This document shows, in pieces, positions 35,105-44,007 of a stretch of DNA of 64,000 nt. The position numbers and the translations under genes were made by a program. This stretch comes from Pseudomonas sp. CHM02 (GTDB lineage Bacteria; Pseudomonadota; Gammaproteobacteria; Pseudomonadales; Pseudomonadaceae). The notes beneath the pieces are model-generated. The model had not been told where the DNA came from. It saw only the letters and a program-made list of their open reading frames with translations, and made no database searches. Each line of letters starts with the position of its first letter. Position 1 is the stretch's first letter. The stretch spans positions 54,445-118,444 of the forward strand of contig NZ_JFCA01000017.1 of the NCBI RefSeq assembly GCF_000612585.1, read 5' to 3'.

Positions 35105-37558
35105 ATGACGTCAACGCGTTTCCATTACTGCGCAGCCGCCCTCAGCCTGCTCGCGGTGAGCCTTCCGGCCCAAGCCGAAGACCCGGACAAAACCCTCGGC
35201 ACCGTGGTGGTCACCGGCAACCGTGGCAACCAGGCCCGAACCATTGCCGACAGCCCCTCGCCCATCGACGTGATCAGCGCCGAACAGCTGCAAGCCAGCG
35301 GCAAGGTCGGCCTCAAGGAATTGCTCGCGCGCCTGCTGCCCTCCTTCAACCTGCCAGCCATCAACGGCGGCGGCACGTCATGGTCGGTGCGCGGCGTGAC
35401 CATGCGCGGCTTGTCGGGCGACCAGGTGCTGGTGCTGGTCAACGGCAAGCGCCGCCACAACACCGCGCTGATCAACAACCTGGCGCGCATCGGCACGGCA
35501 GCCGTGCCGGTCAACCTGGACCTGATCCCGGTGTCGGCCATCGACCATATCGAAGTGCTGCGCGACGGCGCGTCCGCCCAGTACGGCTCGGATGCGATTG
35601 CCGGGGTGATCAATATCATCCTCAAGGAAAACGACAGCGGCGGCAGCGCCGAAACCTCGTTCGGCCGCTATGGCGCGGGCGACGGCGACACCGTGCACCA
35701 GACCGTCAACTACGGGCTGTCCCTGCCCAACGACGGCTTCGCCAACCTGGCGCTGGACAGCAAGGAGCAGGAGCCCTTCGACCGCACCGGCAGCGCCACC
35801 GGCCGCCTGTACGGCACCGCCGCCGCACCCGACAGCCGCGACCAGACAGTCAACCGCCACGGCTGGAACCCCAGCTACGGCCTGGGCCGCGAAAAGGTCA
35901 CCAACGCCAGCTACAACCTCGAACTGCCGCTGCAGGACGCCCTCAAGTTCTACTCGTTCTCCACCGCCAGCTACATGGAAACCACCAAGGTCACCGGCAA
36001 CTATCGCCCCAACGAAATCACCTCCCTGGCCGGCGACCCGAACACGCCCTACCCCGATGGCATCCACGCACAACGGCGCAACCGCACCCAGGACTTCCAG
36101 GTCGCCGGGGGCTTCAAGGGCCTGGTCGGCGGCTGGGATTACGACATCAGTTCCACCTGGGGCGAAGACGATTCCACCCTCAATGCCAACAACACGCTGA
36201 ACCCGTCACTGGGGCCCACCAGCCCGACGTCGTTCAACCTGGCCTCGCAGATCTTCGACCAGTGGACCAACAACCTCGACCTCAGCCGCAGCTTTGATAT
36301 CGGCCTCGCCCACCCACTTCAAACCGCATTCGGCTTTGAGTACCGCTGGGAGAAATACCAGATCGAGGCTGGCGACTACGCCTCCTACACGCCAGGCAAT
36401 TACGTGCTGCCCAGCGGCCCGTTCGCCGGGCAAACGCCACTGCCGGGTCTGGCTTCGTACAACGGCACCAGCACGGCGGATGCCGGCGAGATCAGCCGCA
36501 GCAACGTCGCCAGCTATGTCGACCTGGGCCTGGACGTGACCGACCGCTGGTACATTGGCGCCGCCGCGCGCTACGAACGCTACACCCAGGACATTGGCAG
36601 CACGTGGAGCGGCAAGCTGTCGACGCGCTTCAAGCTCACGCCTGAATTTGCCCTGCGCGGCACGATCAACAATGGCTTCCGAGCACCGTCGCTGGCCCAG
36701 ACGATTTACGCATCGTCCACCTTCACCTCCGGTGGTGTGGTCAACGGCCAGCAGGTCTCGGTGCCGGTCAAGGTGCTACCGGTGGACACCGCCGAAGCGC
36801 AAGCGCTGGGGGCGGAAAAACTCAAGCCCGAGAAGTCGCTCAACTACAGCTTCGGCTTCACCTATGAACCCACACAGAACTACCGCCTGACCACCGACCT
36901 GTACCAGATCGGCATTCGTGATCGCATCGTCTCCACCAGCCTGCTCGGCGGGCCGGCGGTGTCGCAGATCCTGGTCGCCAACGGCTTGTCCCCTGGCCTG
37001 TATGCGCAGTACTACACCAACGCGGTGGACACCCGCACCCGTGGCATCGACATCATCAACGAATACCGCCAGCAATTGGACCAGTACGGGCAAGTGCGCT
37101 GGAGCCTGGCCTACAACTGGAACCAGACCAAGATCGAAAAGCTCCAGGACACCCCGGCCAAATTGGCCAGCCTGGGTTCCGGCTACCAGATCTTCGACCG
37201 CCGCCTGCAAAAGGACCTGACCGTCGCCACGCCGCAATCGAAACTGATCCTGGCGGCCAACTGGAAGGTCACCGCCTACACCCTCAACCTGGCGCTGACC
37301 CGCTTCGGCAGTTACACCGAAGGCGACAACAACCCGATCAACGATCGCACGTTCAGCGCCAAATGGATCAGCGACGTCGACGCCGCCTACGACATCACCA
37401 AGCACTTCACCGTGGCCCTGGGCGCCAACAACCTGTTCAACGTCTACCCCGACAAAAAAGGCATCAAGGACTGGGCCGGCGGGTATGAATACGGGCAGTT
37501 CTCGCCGTTCGGCTTTGGCGGCGCGTATTACTACACGCGCCTGGCGTACAACTTCTGA
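35105..37558 (+). CDS. TonB-dependent receptor of the organosulfur island
   Basis: This 817-residue outer-membrane receptor has a signal peptide (about 1-25, cut after AQA). The plug domain has TVVVTGNRG near the TonB box, SPSPIDVISAEQLQASGKVGLKELL and VRGVTMRGLSGDQVLVLVNGKRRHN. The 22-strand barrel ends in YYTRLAYNF with terminal Phe. It is not closely like siderophore receptors. Encoded between sulfonate enzymes, it probably takes up a sulfur compound too large for porins; that is inference. ATG at 35105 with AGGA upstream is preferred over an earlier start that spoils the signal peptide. Confidence 0.9.
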   Translation: MTSTRFHYCAAALSLLAVSLPAQAEDPDKTLGTVVVTGNRGNQARTIADSPSPIDVISAEQLQASGKVGLKELLARLLPSFNLPAINGGGTSWSVRGVTMRGLSGDQVLVLVNGKRRHNTALINNLARIGTAAVPVNLDLIPVSAIDHIEVLRDGASAQYGSDAIAGVINIILKENDSGGSAETSFGRYGAGDGDTVHQTVNYGLSLPNDGFANLALDSKEQEPFDRTGSATGRLYGTAAAPDSRDQTVNRHGWNPSYGLGREKVTNASYNLELPLQDALKFYSFSTASYMETTKVTGNYRPNEITSLAGDPNTPYPDGIHAQRRNRTQDFQVAGGFKGLVGGWDYDISSTWGEDDSTLNANNTLNPSLGPTSPTSFNLASQIFDQWTNNLDLSRSFDIGLAHPLQTAFGFEYRWEKYQIEAGDYASYTPGNYVLPSGPFAGQTPLPGLASYNGTSTADAGEISRSNVASYVDLGLDVTDRWYIGAAARYERYTQDIGSTWSGKLSTRFKLTPEFALRGTINNGFRAPSLAQTIYASSTFTSGGVVNGQQVSVPVKVLPVDTAEAQALGAEKLKPEKSLNYSFGFTYEPTQNYRLTTDLYQIGIRDRIVSTSLLGGPAVSQILVANGLSPGLYAQYYTNAVDTRTRGIDIINEYRQQLDQYGQVRWSLAYNWNQTKIEKLQDTPAKLASLGSGYQIFDRRLQKDLTVATPQSKLILAANWKVTAYTLNLALTRFGSYTEGDNNPINDRTFSAKWISDVDAAYDITKHFTVALGANNLFNVYPDKKGIKDWAGGYEYGQFSPFGFGGAYYYTRLAYNF

Positions 37559-37567
37559 GGCGTTGCG

Positions 37568-39091
37568 ATGACTGACTTGAGTTGTGATGTATTGATCGTC
37601 GGCGGCGGCCTGGCAGGCACCTGGGCCGCTGTCGCCGCGGCCCGTGAAGGGGTCAAGGTGATCCTGGTGGACAAAGGTTACTGCGGCACCAGCGGCGTCA
37701 CCGCCACTGCCGGGCCCGGACACTGGTGGGTGGCGCCCGGCGCCCGCGAAGCCGCGATCGACAAACGCCTGGCCAGCGCCTACGGCCTGGCCGATGCGCG
37801 CTGGATGGCGCGCGCCATCGACACCACCTGGACCAGCCTGCCCGGCTTGAGCGACTACTACGCGTTCCCGCAGAACGAACGCGGCGAAACCCAATACCGT
37901 GGCCTGCGCGGCCCCGAGTACCTGCGCGGCCTGCGCCGTCGGGTGCTGGACAGTGGCGTGACGATTCTGGATCACCACCCGGCGCTGGAGCTGCTGCGCG
38001 ACGACCACGGTACAGTGGTCGGCGCACGCGGTTGGCGACGCCAGGCAGGGGGCGACTGGTCGATCCGCGCCGGCGCGGTGGTGCTCGCCACCGGCGGCTG
38101 TGCGTTCCTGTCACGCCTGCTGGGCAGCCATACCAACACCGGCGACGGTTACCTGATGGCGGCTGAAGCCGGCGCCGAACTGTCGGGCATGGAGTTTTCC
38201 AACTACTACTGCATCGCAGCGGCGGACAGCAGCATGACCCGCTCGATGGTGTACAGCTTCGGCGAGTACTTCGATGCGGCGGATCGGCCGCTGAACATTG
38301 CCACCGGCCCACGCTTTACCGACGACCTGGCCAGGGCGCTGCTCAATGGCCCGGTGTATTGCCGCCTGAATCGCGTGCCGGCCGACATCCGCGCGCAACT
38401 GCCCAGTATCCAGCCCAACCTGATGCTGCCGTTTGACCGCCGTGGGGTCGATCCCTATCGGCAGCGGTTCGCCGTGACCCTGCATCCCGAGGGCACCATC
38501 CGGGGCGTCGGCGGGCTACGGGTGATGGATGACGATTGCCAGACCAGTGTGCCCGGCGTATTCGCGGCCGGCGATGCCGCCAGCCGTGAGCCGATTGCGG
38601 GGGCGACATCGGGGGGCGGCGCGCAGAACTCGGCGTGGGCCTTGTCCACCGGGCAGTGGGCCGGGCGTGGCGCGGCGCGACTGGCACGCCAGAAGGCGGC
38701 GTATCACGGCGCACTGCGCGGCTTTGACGGCGCGGCTGGAGGTAGCGCCGAGCTGATTCAACGTATCCAGGCCGAGGTCCATCCGCTGGACAAGAACCTG
38801 TTTCGCAGCGGCGATCAACTGCAACGCTCATTGCGGGAGCTGGATAACGTCTGGGACCGGATCAGCGCCGGCCCGCCCTGCGCCGACACCCCACTGCGCG
38901 CCCGCGAAACCGCCGCCATGGCCGCCACCGCCCGCTGGTGCTACACCGCCGCCGCGCTGCGCAAGGAAAGTCGCGGCATGCATCAGCGCAGCGATACGCC
39001 GGGGCAGCACCCGCAGTTTGACGCGCATTTGCGCCTGTCTGGCGTGGGCCAGGTGCAAGCGCGTTTCGACCCTGTTGCCGCCATGACCTGA
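37568..39091 (+). CDS. FAD-dependent oxidoreductase, AprA/fumarate-reductase family
   Basis: This 507-residue flavoprotein starts with the FAD motif VLIVGGGLAGTWAAVAAARE and has the second FAD signature VPGVFAAGDAASREPIAGATSGGGAQNSAW. The capping-domain residue HPEGTIRGVGGLRV and RKESRGMHQRSD fit the fumarate reductase/L-aspartate oxidase/adenylylsulfate reductase group. The gene is followed by a two-cluster ferredoxin gene, the arrangement of AprA and AprB, and stands among desulfonation genes. An electron-transfer role on a sulfur compound is plausible; the exact reaction is not known. It begins 9 nt after the receptor stop. Confidence 0.82.
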   Translation: MTDLSCDVLIVGGGLAGTWAAVAAAREGVKVILVDKGYCGTSGVTATAGPGHWWVAPGAREAAIDKRLASAYGLADARWMARAIDTTWTSLPGLSDYYAFPQNERGETQYRGLRGPEYLRGLRRRVLDSGVTILDHHPALELLRDDHGTVVGARGWRRQAGGDWSIRAGAVVLATGGCAFLSRLLGSHTNTGDGYLMAAEAGAELSGMEFSNYYCIAAADSSMTRSMVYSFGEYFDAADRPLNIATGPRFTDDLARALLNGPVYCRLNRVPADIRAQLPSIQPNLMLPFDRRGVDPYRQRFAVTLHPEGTIRGVGGLRVMDDDCQTSVPGVFAAGDAASREPIAGATSGGGAQNSAWALSTGQWAGRGAARLARQKAAYHGALRGFDGAAGGSAELIQRIQAEVHPLDKNLFRSGDQLQRSLRELDNVWDRISAGPPCADTPLRARETAAMAATARWCYTAAALRKESRGMHQRSDTPGQHPQFDAHLRLSGVGQVQARFDPVAAMT

Positions 39092-39099
39092 GGACCTCT

Positions 39100-39127
39100 G
39101 TGGTGAGCACGCTGCCCTGCTCACCAC
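39100..39127. repeat. 10-bp perfect hairpin between flavoprotein and ferredoxin genes
   Basis: GTGGTGAGCA and TGCTCACCAC pair around an 8-nt loop. The arm is the same GTGGTGAGC that begins the REPINs at 59209 and 63899. It is followed by A residues, so it is not an intrinsic terminator for the plus strand; it may set relative mRNA levels of the two genes. Confidence 0.65.
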
Positions 39128-39156
39128 AAAAAACACCCCTGACGGGAGATTCAACC

Positions 39157-39522
39157 ATGCTCGAACTGATCTACTCCGACCTGTGCAACGGCTGTGGCCA
39201 ATGCGTCGCCGTCTGCCCCACCAATGTGCTGGTCACCGACGCCTTGGGCAAACCCGTGATCACCGAACAGCAGGCCTGCCAGACCTGCTTCATGTGCGAG
39301 CTGTATTGCAGCAGCGACGCGCTGTATGTCGACCCGGACGTCGACCAGCTGCGTCATCCCGACCCGGTGGCGGTGCGCGAAGCCGGGCTGCTCGGCCAAT
39401 ACCGCCGCGACTCCGGCTGGGACGAATGGGCCGATGACCCCGCCCACCGCAACGAGCACTGGCGCATGGGTGGCATCTTTGCGCTCGCCCGCAGCACCCC
39501 ACCAAATGCAATTAGTGAATAA
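39157..39522 (+). CDS. 4Fe-4S ferredoxin-type protein (AprB-like partner)
   Basis: This 121-residue protein has two cluster motifs: CNGCGQCVAVCP (residues about 9-20) and CQTCFMCELYC (about 43-53). The second ends CS where classical ferredoxins have CP. The remaining 65 residues are an extension rich in Trp and acidic residues (YRRDSGWDEWADDPAHRNEHWRMGG). It should pass electrons to or from the flavoprotein encoded upstream. GGGAG lies 8 nt before ATG. Confidence 0.9.
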   Translation: MLELIYSDLCNGCGQCVAVCPTNVLVTDALGKPVITEQQACQTCFMCELYCSSDALYVDPDVDQLRHPDPVAVREAGLLGQYRRDSGWDEWADDPAHRNEHWRMGGIFALARSTPPNAISE

Positions 39523-39571
39523 TCAAATCACACATAATCAAATATTTTAATAATTAACATATAACCAAAAA
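39517..39571 (+). promoter_or_regulatory. Shared AT-rich promoter block, copy 2
   Basis: AATCAAATCA (39521-39530), ATTTTAATAATTA (39545-39557) and AACCAA (39563-39568) repeat copy 1 (28399-28446) in order and nearly in spacing. The block begins in the last codon of the ferredoxin gene and lies about 120 nt before the binding-protein start. It probably drives the operon 39678-42712. Confidence 0.55.
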
Positions 39572-39614
39572 GAACTTCACAGCGAGTTTTTATGGGCATA
39601 ACGTTAACCCCTCA

Positions 39615-39637
39615 CCGACCCCTTCTCCAGGCGGAGG
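39615..39637 (+). promoter_or_regulatory. Conserved leader element CCGACCCC..GGAGG, copy 3
   Basis: CCGACCCCTTCTCCAGGC then GGAGG lies 40 nt before the binding-protein start. UCUCC and GGAGG can pair around AGGC. The segment is nearly identical to copy 2 although the flanks differ, which argues for selection on the element itself. Confidence 0.5.
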
Positions 39638-39677
39638 TAGCCGAACTTTCTTTCGATCTGCCTGGAGCCTGCATCCC

Positions 39678-40655
39678 ATGGTCTTTACCACCCCTTTCAA
39701 ACGCCTGCTCCTGGGCACCGCCCTCGCACTCGGCCTGACCGGTGGTGCCCACGCCGCCGACCTGCAACCGCTGCGAGTGGCCAACCAGAAATCCACGATC
39801 AAGGCGCTGCTGGAAGTCTCCGGCGAAACCAAAAACGTGCCTTACGACATCCAGTGGTCGGAGTTCCCCTCCGCCTCGCCCCTGGGTGAAGCACTGAATG
39901 CCGGCGCCGTGGACATCGGTGCCCTCGGGGATGCGCCGTACGTGTTCGCCCTCGGTGCCGGTGCGGCGCTCAAGGTGGTCAGCATCATCCACGCCGAAGG
40001 GCGCAACACCACCGCACTGCTGGTGCCCAAGGATTCGCCGATCAAGACCGTCGCCGACCTCAAGGGCAAGAAGATCGTCACCGGGCGCGGCTCCATCGGT
40101 CATTACCTGGCAATCAAGGCCCTGGCCACTGCCGGCCTGACCACCCAGGATGTGCAGTTCATTTTCCTGCTGCCGAGCGAGTCGCGCCTGGTGCTGGATA
40201 ACGGCACCGCCGACGCCTGGGCCACCTGGGACCCGTACACCACCGTGGTCACCTCGCAAAGCCAGGCCCGCGTGCTGATCAGCGGCAACAAGCTGCTGAG
40301 TAACCACCTGTACCTCGCGGCCACCAGCCAGGCCATCGCCGACAAGCGTCCGCAACTGGACGACTTTGTCGCCCGCCTCGACCGCGCTTATGCGTGGGCC
40401 AACACCCACCCCAATGAATACGCCGCCGCCCAGGCCAGGATCACCGGCCTGCCACTGGAAGTGCACGTGGAAGTGGCCAAGGACACCCACCTGACTCCGG
40501 TCGCCATCGACGACTCGGTGATCAGCGGCCTGCAAGCGACCGCCGACACCTATCAAAAAGAAGGCCTGCTGACCAAGCACATCGACGTGTCACAGGGCTT
40601 CGACAAGAGCTTCAACGCCAAGCGTGTCCAACTTTCCCAGCAAGCCTCGCGCTAA
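39678..40655 (+). CDS. Sulfonate-type ABC transporter substrate-binding protein
   Basis: This 325-residue periplasmic binding protein of the SsuA/NMT1 type has a signal peptide (cut after AHA, about residue 26), then LRVANQKSTIKALLEVSG, FPSASPLGEALNAGAVDIGALGDAPYVFALGAGA and LKGKKIVTGRGSIGHYLAIKAL. AWATWDPYT is the typical ligand-pocket segment. No permease gene is next to it; the ABC pair at 26690-28271 lacks a binding protein and is the likely partner. It heads an operon with the monooxygenase 12 nt downstream. Confidence 0.9.
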   Translation: MVFTTPFKRLLLGTALALGLTGGAHAADLQPLRVANQKSTIKALLEVSGETKNVPYDIQWSEFPSASPLGEALNAGAVDIGALGDAPYVFALGAGAALKVVSIIHAEGRNTTALLVPKDSPIKTVADLKGKKIVTGRGSIGHYLAIKALATAGLTTQDVQFIFLLPSESRLVLDNGTADAWATWDPYTTVVTSQSQARVLISGNKLLSNHLYLAATSQAIADKRPQLDDFVARLDRAYAWANTHPNEYAAAQARITGLPLEVHVEVAKDTHLTPVAIDDSVISGLQATADTYQKEGLLTKHIDVSQGFDKSFNAKRVQLSQQASR

Positions 40656-40667
40656 CAGGAGCAGAAC

Positions 40668-42032
40668 ATGAGCAAGTCACAACAATCCAAGCCACGCCAC
40701 TTGAAATTGGGCGCCATGGTTCACGGCGTCGGCCACGGTTGGGGCGAATGGCGCCACCCGAATGCCCAACCGAATGCCAGCACCAGTTTCGGTTTCTACA
40801 AGCAACAGACTGAACTGGCCGAAGCCGCCAAGTTCGACTTCGTGTTCATCGCCGACAGCCTGCATATCCACGCCAAATCCAGCCCGCATTACCTCAACCG
40901 TTTCGAGCCGCTGACTATCCTCTCGGCGCTCGCTGCGGTCACCTCCCACATCGGCCTGGTGGCGACCGTAACTGTCAGCTACACCGAGCCCTACCAGGTG
41001 GCGCGCCAGTTCTCGTCCCTGGACCATATCAGCGGCGGCCGCGCCGGTTGGAACGTGGTCACTTCGTGGCTGAGCGGCACCGCCGACAACTTTGGCAAGG
41101 CCGAACACCCACCGCATGCCGTGCGTTACCGCATCGCCAAGGAACACGTGAACGCAGTCAAGGGCCTGTGGGATTCCTGGGAAGACGACGCCTTTGCCTA
41201 CAACAAGCAAACCGGCGAGTTCTTCACCCCGAGCAAACTGCATGCGCTGAACCACAAGGGCGAGTTCTTCTCCGTGAAGGGCCCGCTGAACATCGCGCGA
41301 TCGCGTCAGGGCCAACCGGTGATTTTCCAGGCCGGCACATCGGAAGACGGCCGCAACTTTGCAGCGGAAAACGCCGATGCGATCTTTGTGCATGTGGACA
41401 GCATCGAGGAAGGCCTGGCGTATTCCCAGGACCTGAAACGCCGCGCCAAAGGCTTTGGTCGCGACGCGGACAGCCTGTCGATCCTGCCGGGCATTCGCCC
41501 GATCGTCGGCCGCGACCAGGCCGAAGTGGAAAGCCGCTATCAGCAGGCCGTGGAGCTGGTCACCGTGGAAGATGCCATCGTCGCCCTTGGCCGCCCGTTC
41601 AACGATCACGACTTCAGCAAATACCCGTTGGACGCGCCCTTCCCGGAACTCGGCGACCTAGGCTCCAACAGTCAGAAAGGCGGCTCCGACCGCATCAAGC
41701 AACTGGCCAGGGACGAAGGCCTGACACTGCGTGAAGTGGCCCTGCGTTTCTCCCGGCCAAAACGTGATTTCGTCGGCACCCCGGAGCAAGTCGCGGACGC
41801 GATCCAGACCTGGTTCGAGACCGGTGCCAGCGACGGTTTCATCATCAACTCGGTACTGCCGGATGGCCTGCAGTACTTCACCGAACTGGTCGTACCGGTG
41901 CTGCAACAGCGTGGCCTGTTCCGCACTGAATACAGCGGCCATACCCTGCGCGACAACCTGAGCCTGGACGTACCTGCGAACCGCTACAGCGTCGACGCCG
42001 AGGTTGAAGAAAAACAGGAGGCACTGGCATGA
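40668..42032 (+). CDS. NtaA/SnaA/DszA-type flavin-dependent monooxygenase
   Basis: This 454-residue luciferase-like monooxygenase belongs to the two-component group that includes DszA (dibenzothiophene sulfone), SnaA and nitrilotriacetate monooxygenases. Hallmarks are [28 protein letters not shown] and the [21 protein letters not shown] segment. It uses FMNH2 from a separate reductase that is not encoded here. AGGAG lies 7 nt before ATG, and the stop overlaps the next gene by ATGA. Substrate unknown; a sulfone or sulfonate is inferred from context. Confidence 0.9.
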   Translation: MSKSQQSKPRHLKLGAMVHGVGHGWGEWRHPNAQPNASTSFGFYKQQTELAEAAKFDFVFIADSLHIHAKSSPHYLNRFEPLTILSALAAVTSHIGLVATVTVSYTEPYQVARQFSSLDHISGGRAGWNVVTSWLSGTADNFGKAEHPPHAVRYRIAKEHVNAVKGLWDSWEDDAFAYNKQTGEFFTPSKLHALNHKGEFFSVKGPLNIARSRQGQPVIFQAGTSEDGRNFAAENADAIFVHVDSIEEGLAYSQDLKRRAKGFGRDADSLSILPGIRPIVGRDQAEVESRYQQAVELVTVEDAIVALGRPFNDHDFSKYPLDAPFPELGDLGSNSQKGGSDRIKQLARDEGLTLREVALRFSRPKRDFVGTPEQVADAIQTWFETGASDGFIINSVLPDGLQYFTELVVPVLQQRGLFRTEYSGHTLRDNLSLDVPANRYSVDAEVEEKQEALA

Positions 42033-42712
42033 GTGAATCCCTCAACCGGCAGTTGGCCGATCTGCACGCCGAGCGTGTGGCCACCTGGGCGCCTGCGGCG
42101 TTGCAGGTCAATATCGACCAGCGCCAGCGCCTGGTGGCTGAAGCACGGCCCGACGACTACGTACAGGTCGGCGACGAACTCGACCCGTTCACCCTGCTCA
42201 CGGTGGAAGGCCGCGAACTGAACCGCGAGCTGCTGCTGGCCGACGGCCCGGCGGTGCTGGTGTTCTTCCGCTTTGCCGGCTGCCCGGCGTGCAACATCGC
42301 CCTGCCCTATTACGAGCGCCGACTCTACCCACGCCTGCGCGAACTGGGGGTGCCGCTGGTGGCGGTGAGCCCGCAAGTGCCCGAGCGCCTGGTGGAGATC
42401 AAGACCCGCCACAACCTGCAACTGCTGGTGGCCAGTGACCCCGACAACAACCTCGGACGCCGCCTGGGCATTCTCTACAGTTTCGACGAGGCGTCACGCA
42501 ATGCCGCGTTGGCCAAGGGCAACCCTATCGGTGAAACCACCGGCACCGGTACCTGGGAACTGCCGCAACCGACAGTGGTGGTGATTGCCAGGGACGGCAC
42601 GGTGGCGTTCGTGGACGTCAGCCCGGATTGGTTGGTGCGCACCGAAGCTGAGCCGGTGTTGCAAAGAGTGGAGCAACTGCTGGGCCAACAGCCCGTAAGA
42701 CTGGCCATCTAA
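42029..42712 (+). CDS. Peroxiredoxin-like (AhpC/TSA) thioredoxin-fold protein
   Basis: This 227-residue protein has a thioredoxin-fold core with [17 protein letters not shown], a CxxC in the place of the peroxidatic Cys of AhpC-type enzymes, and [15 protein letters not shown]. The first 65 residues are a helical extension ([25 protein letters not shown]). It could detoxify peroxide formed when flavin monooxygenases uncouple, or act on a thiol; this is inference. It is coupled to the monooxygenase by a 4-bp overlap and followed by a REPIN. Confidence 0.82.
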   Translation: MSESLNRQLADLHAERVATWAPAALQVNIDQRQRLVAEARPDDYVQVGDELDPFTLLTVEGRELNRELLLADGPAVLVFFRFAGCPACNIALPYYERRLYPRLRELGVPLVAVSPQVPERLVEIKTRHNLQLLVASDPDNNLGRRLGILYSFDEASRNAALAKGNPIGETTGTGTWELPQPTVVVIARDGTVAFVDVSPDWLVRTEAEPVLQRVEQLLGQQPVRLAI

Positions 42713-42720
42713 GCCCCGAT

Positions 42721-42794
42721 CCCCTGTAGGAGCCGGCTTGCCGGCGATGGCGTCTTCAAGATCGCTATCGCCGGCAAGCCGGCTCCTACAGGGG
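42721..42794. repeat. REPIN (GGCTTGCCGGCGAT family), perfect arms
   Basis: Two exactly complementary 28-bp arms (42721-42748 and 42767-42794) of the TGTAGGAGCCGGCTTGCCGGCGAT type enclose 18 nt. It lies 8 nt after the peroxiredoxin-like stop and 34 nt before the next start. Confidence 0.9.
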
Positions 42795-42828
42795 GCGGGT
42801 GTCTACCTATCGACCGAGTGAAACAACC

Positions 42829-44007
42829 ATGAGCCAATCCTCGCAACCTTCCTTGCGCTCCGTGGAAGTCGCCAACTTCGAAGCCCTGCTCGAACGCCTC
42901 AGCGCGGAGCTGGCCAGCACCGCGCACGTCTATGACGAGAGCGGCGCCTTTCCCCATGCCAACTTCAAACGGCTGCACGAACACGGCCTGGTCGCCCTCA
43001 CCGTGCCCAAGGCCCTGGGCGGCGGCGGTGCCAGCCTGCCCCAGGCGCGCAAGGCGATCAGCGCGATAGCCAAGGGCGAGCCTTCCACCGCGCTGATCCT
43101 GGTGATGCAGTACTTGCAACACACGCGCCTGCAAGACAGCAAGACCTGGCCGGCGCACCTGCGCACGCAAGTGGCCGAAGACGCGGTGCGCAACGGCGCG
43201 TTGATCAACGCCCTGCGCGTCGAGCCCGACCTCGGCACACCGGCCCGTGGCGGGCTGCCGGCGACCATTGCCGTGCGCACCGCCGAAGGCTGGCGCATCA
43301 GCGGGCGCAAGATCTACTCCACCGGCAGCCACGGCCTGAGCTGGTTCAGTGTGTGGGGCCGCAGTGATGACACCGACCCGCTGGTGGGTGCCTGGCTGGT
43401 GCCGAAAGACAGCCCCGGCGTGACCATCATCGACACCTGGGACCACCTGGGCATGCGCGCCACCTGCAGCCACGAAGTGGTGCTCGACAACGTGCTCGTG
43501 CCGCTCGACCACGCCGTCAGCGTCAGCCCGTGGAGCGCGCCGTCGCCGGAGCTGGATGGCGAGGGTTTCCTGTGGATGTCGGTGTTGCTGTCCTCGGTGT
43601 ATGACGCCGTGGCCCAGGCTGCGCGGGACTGGCTGGTGAACTGGCTGGAAGAGCGCAAACCGTCCAACCTCGGCGCAGCGCTGTCGACGCTGCCGCGCTT
43701 CCAGGAAACCGTCGGCCATATCGACACCCTGCTGTTTGCCAACCGCAGCCTGCTCGACGCCGCCGCCGAAGGCCACACCCCGGCGGCCAATGCCGCGCAA
43801 CTCAAGTACCTGGTGACCAACAACGCCATCCGTGCCGTGGAGCTGGCCATCGAGGCCTCGGGTAACCCTGGCCTGTCACGCCACAACCCATTGCAACGGC
43901 ATTACCGCGACGTGCTGTGCAGTCGCGTGCATACCCCACAGAACGATGCGGTGCTGCAAGGCGTCGGCAAGACGGTCTTCGCCCAACGCCAGAAGGAACG
44001 CACATGA
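42829..44007 (+). CDS. Acyl-CoA dehydrogenase-fold flavoprotein (DszC/SfnB-like)
   Basis: This 392-residue protein has the acyl-CoA dehydrogenase fold in its monooxygenase/desulfurase branch. It shows an N-terminal helical domain with FPHANFKRLHEHGLVALTVPKALGGGGAS, a central beta domain with WRISGRKIYSTGS and WDHLGMRATCSHEVVLDNVLVP, and a C-terminal helical bundle with LSRHNPLQRHYRDVLCSRVHTPQND. The catalytic Glu of true dehydrogenases is not apparent. DszC- and SfnB-type members act on sulfur compounds with reduced flavin. ATG 42829 is chosen over an upstream GTG inside the REPIN edge. It overlaps the next gene by ATGA. Confidence 0.85.
   Translation: MSQSSQPSLRSVEVANFEALLERLSAELASTAHVYDESGAFPHANFKRLHEHGLVALTVPKALGGGGASLPQARKAISAIAKGEPSTALILVMQYLQHTRLQDSKTWPAHLRTQVAEDAVRNGALINALRVEPDLGTPARGGLPATIAVRTAEGWRISGRKIYSTGSHGLSWFSVWGRSDDTDPLVGAWLVPKDSPGVTIIDTWDHLGMRATCSHEVVLDNVLVPLDHAVSVSPWSAPSPELDGEGFLWMSVLLSSVYDAVAQAARDWLVNWLEERKPSNLGAALSTLPRFQETVGHIDTLLFANRSLLDAAAEGHTPAANAAQLKYLVTNNAIRAVELAIEASGNPGLSRHNPLQRHYRDVLCSRVHTPQNDAVLQGVGKTVFAQRQKERT

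Noticed and set aside
39100..39127. Hairpin read as intrinsic terminator after the flavoprotein gene
   Set aside because: It is followed by A residues on the plus strand, so there is no U tract, and the ferredoxin gene follows closely in the same direction.
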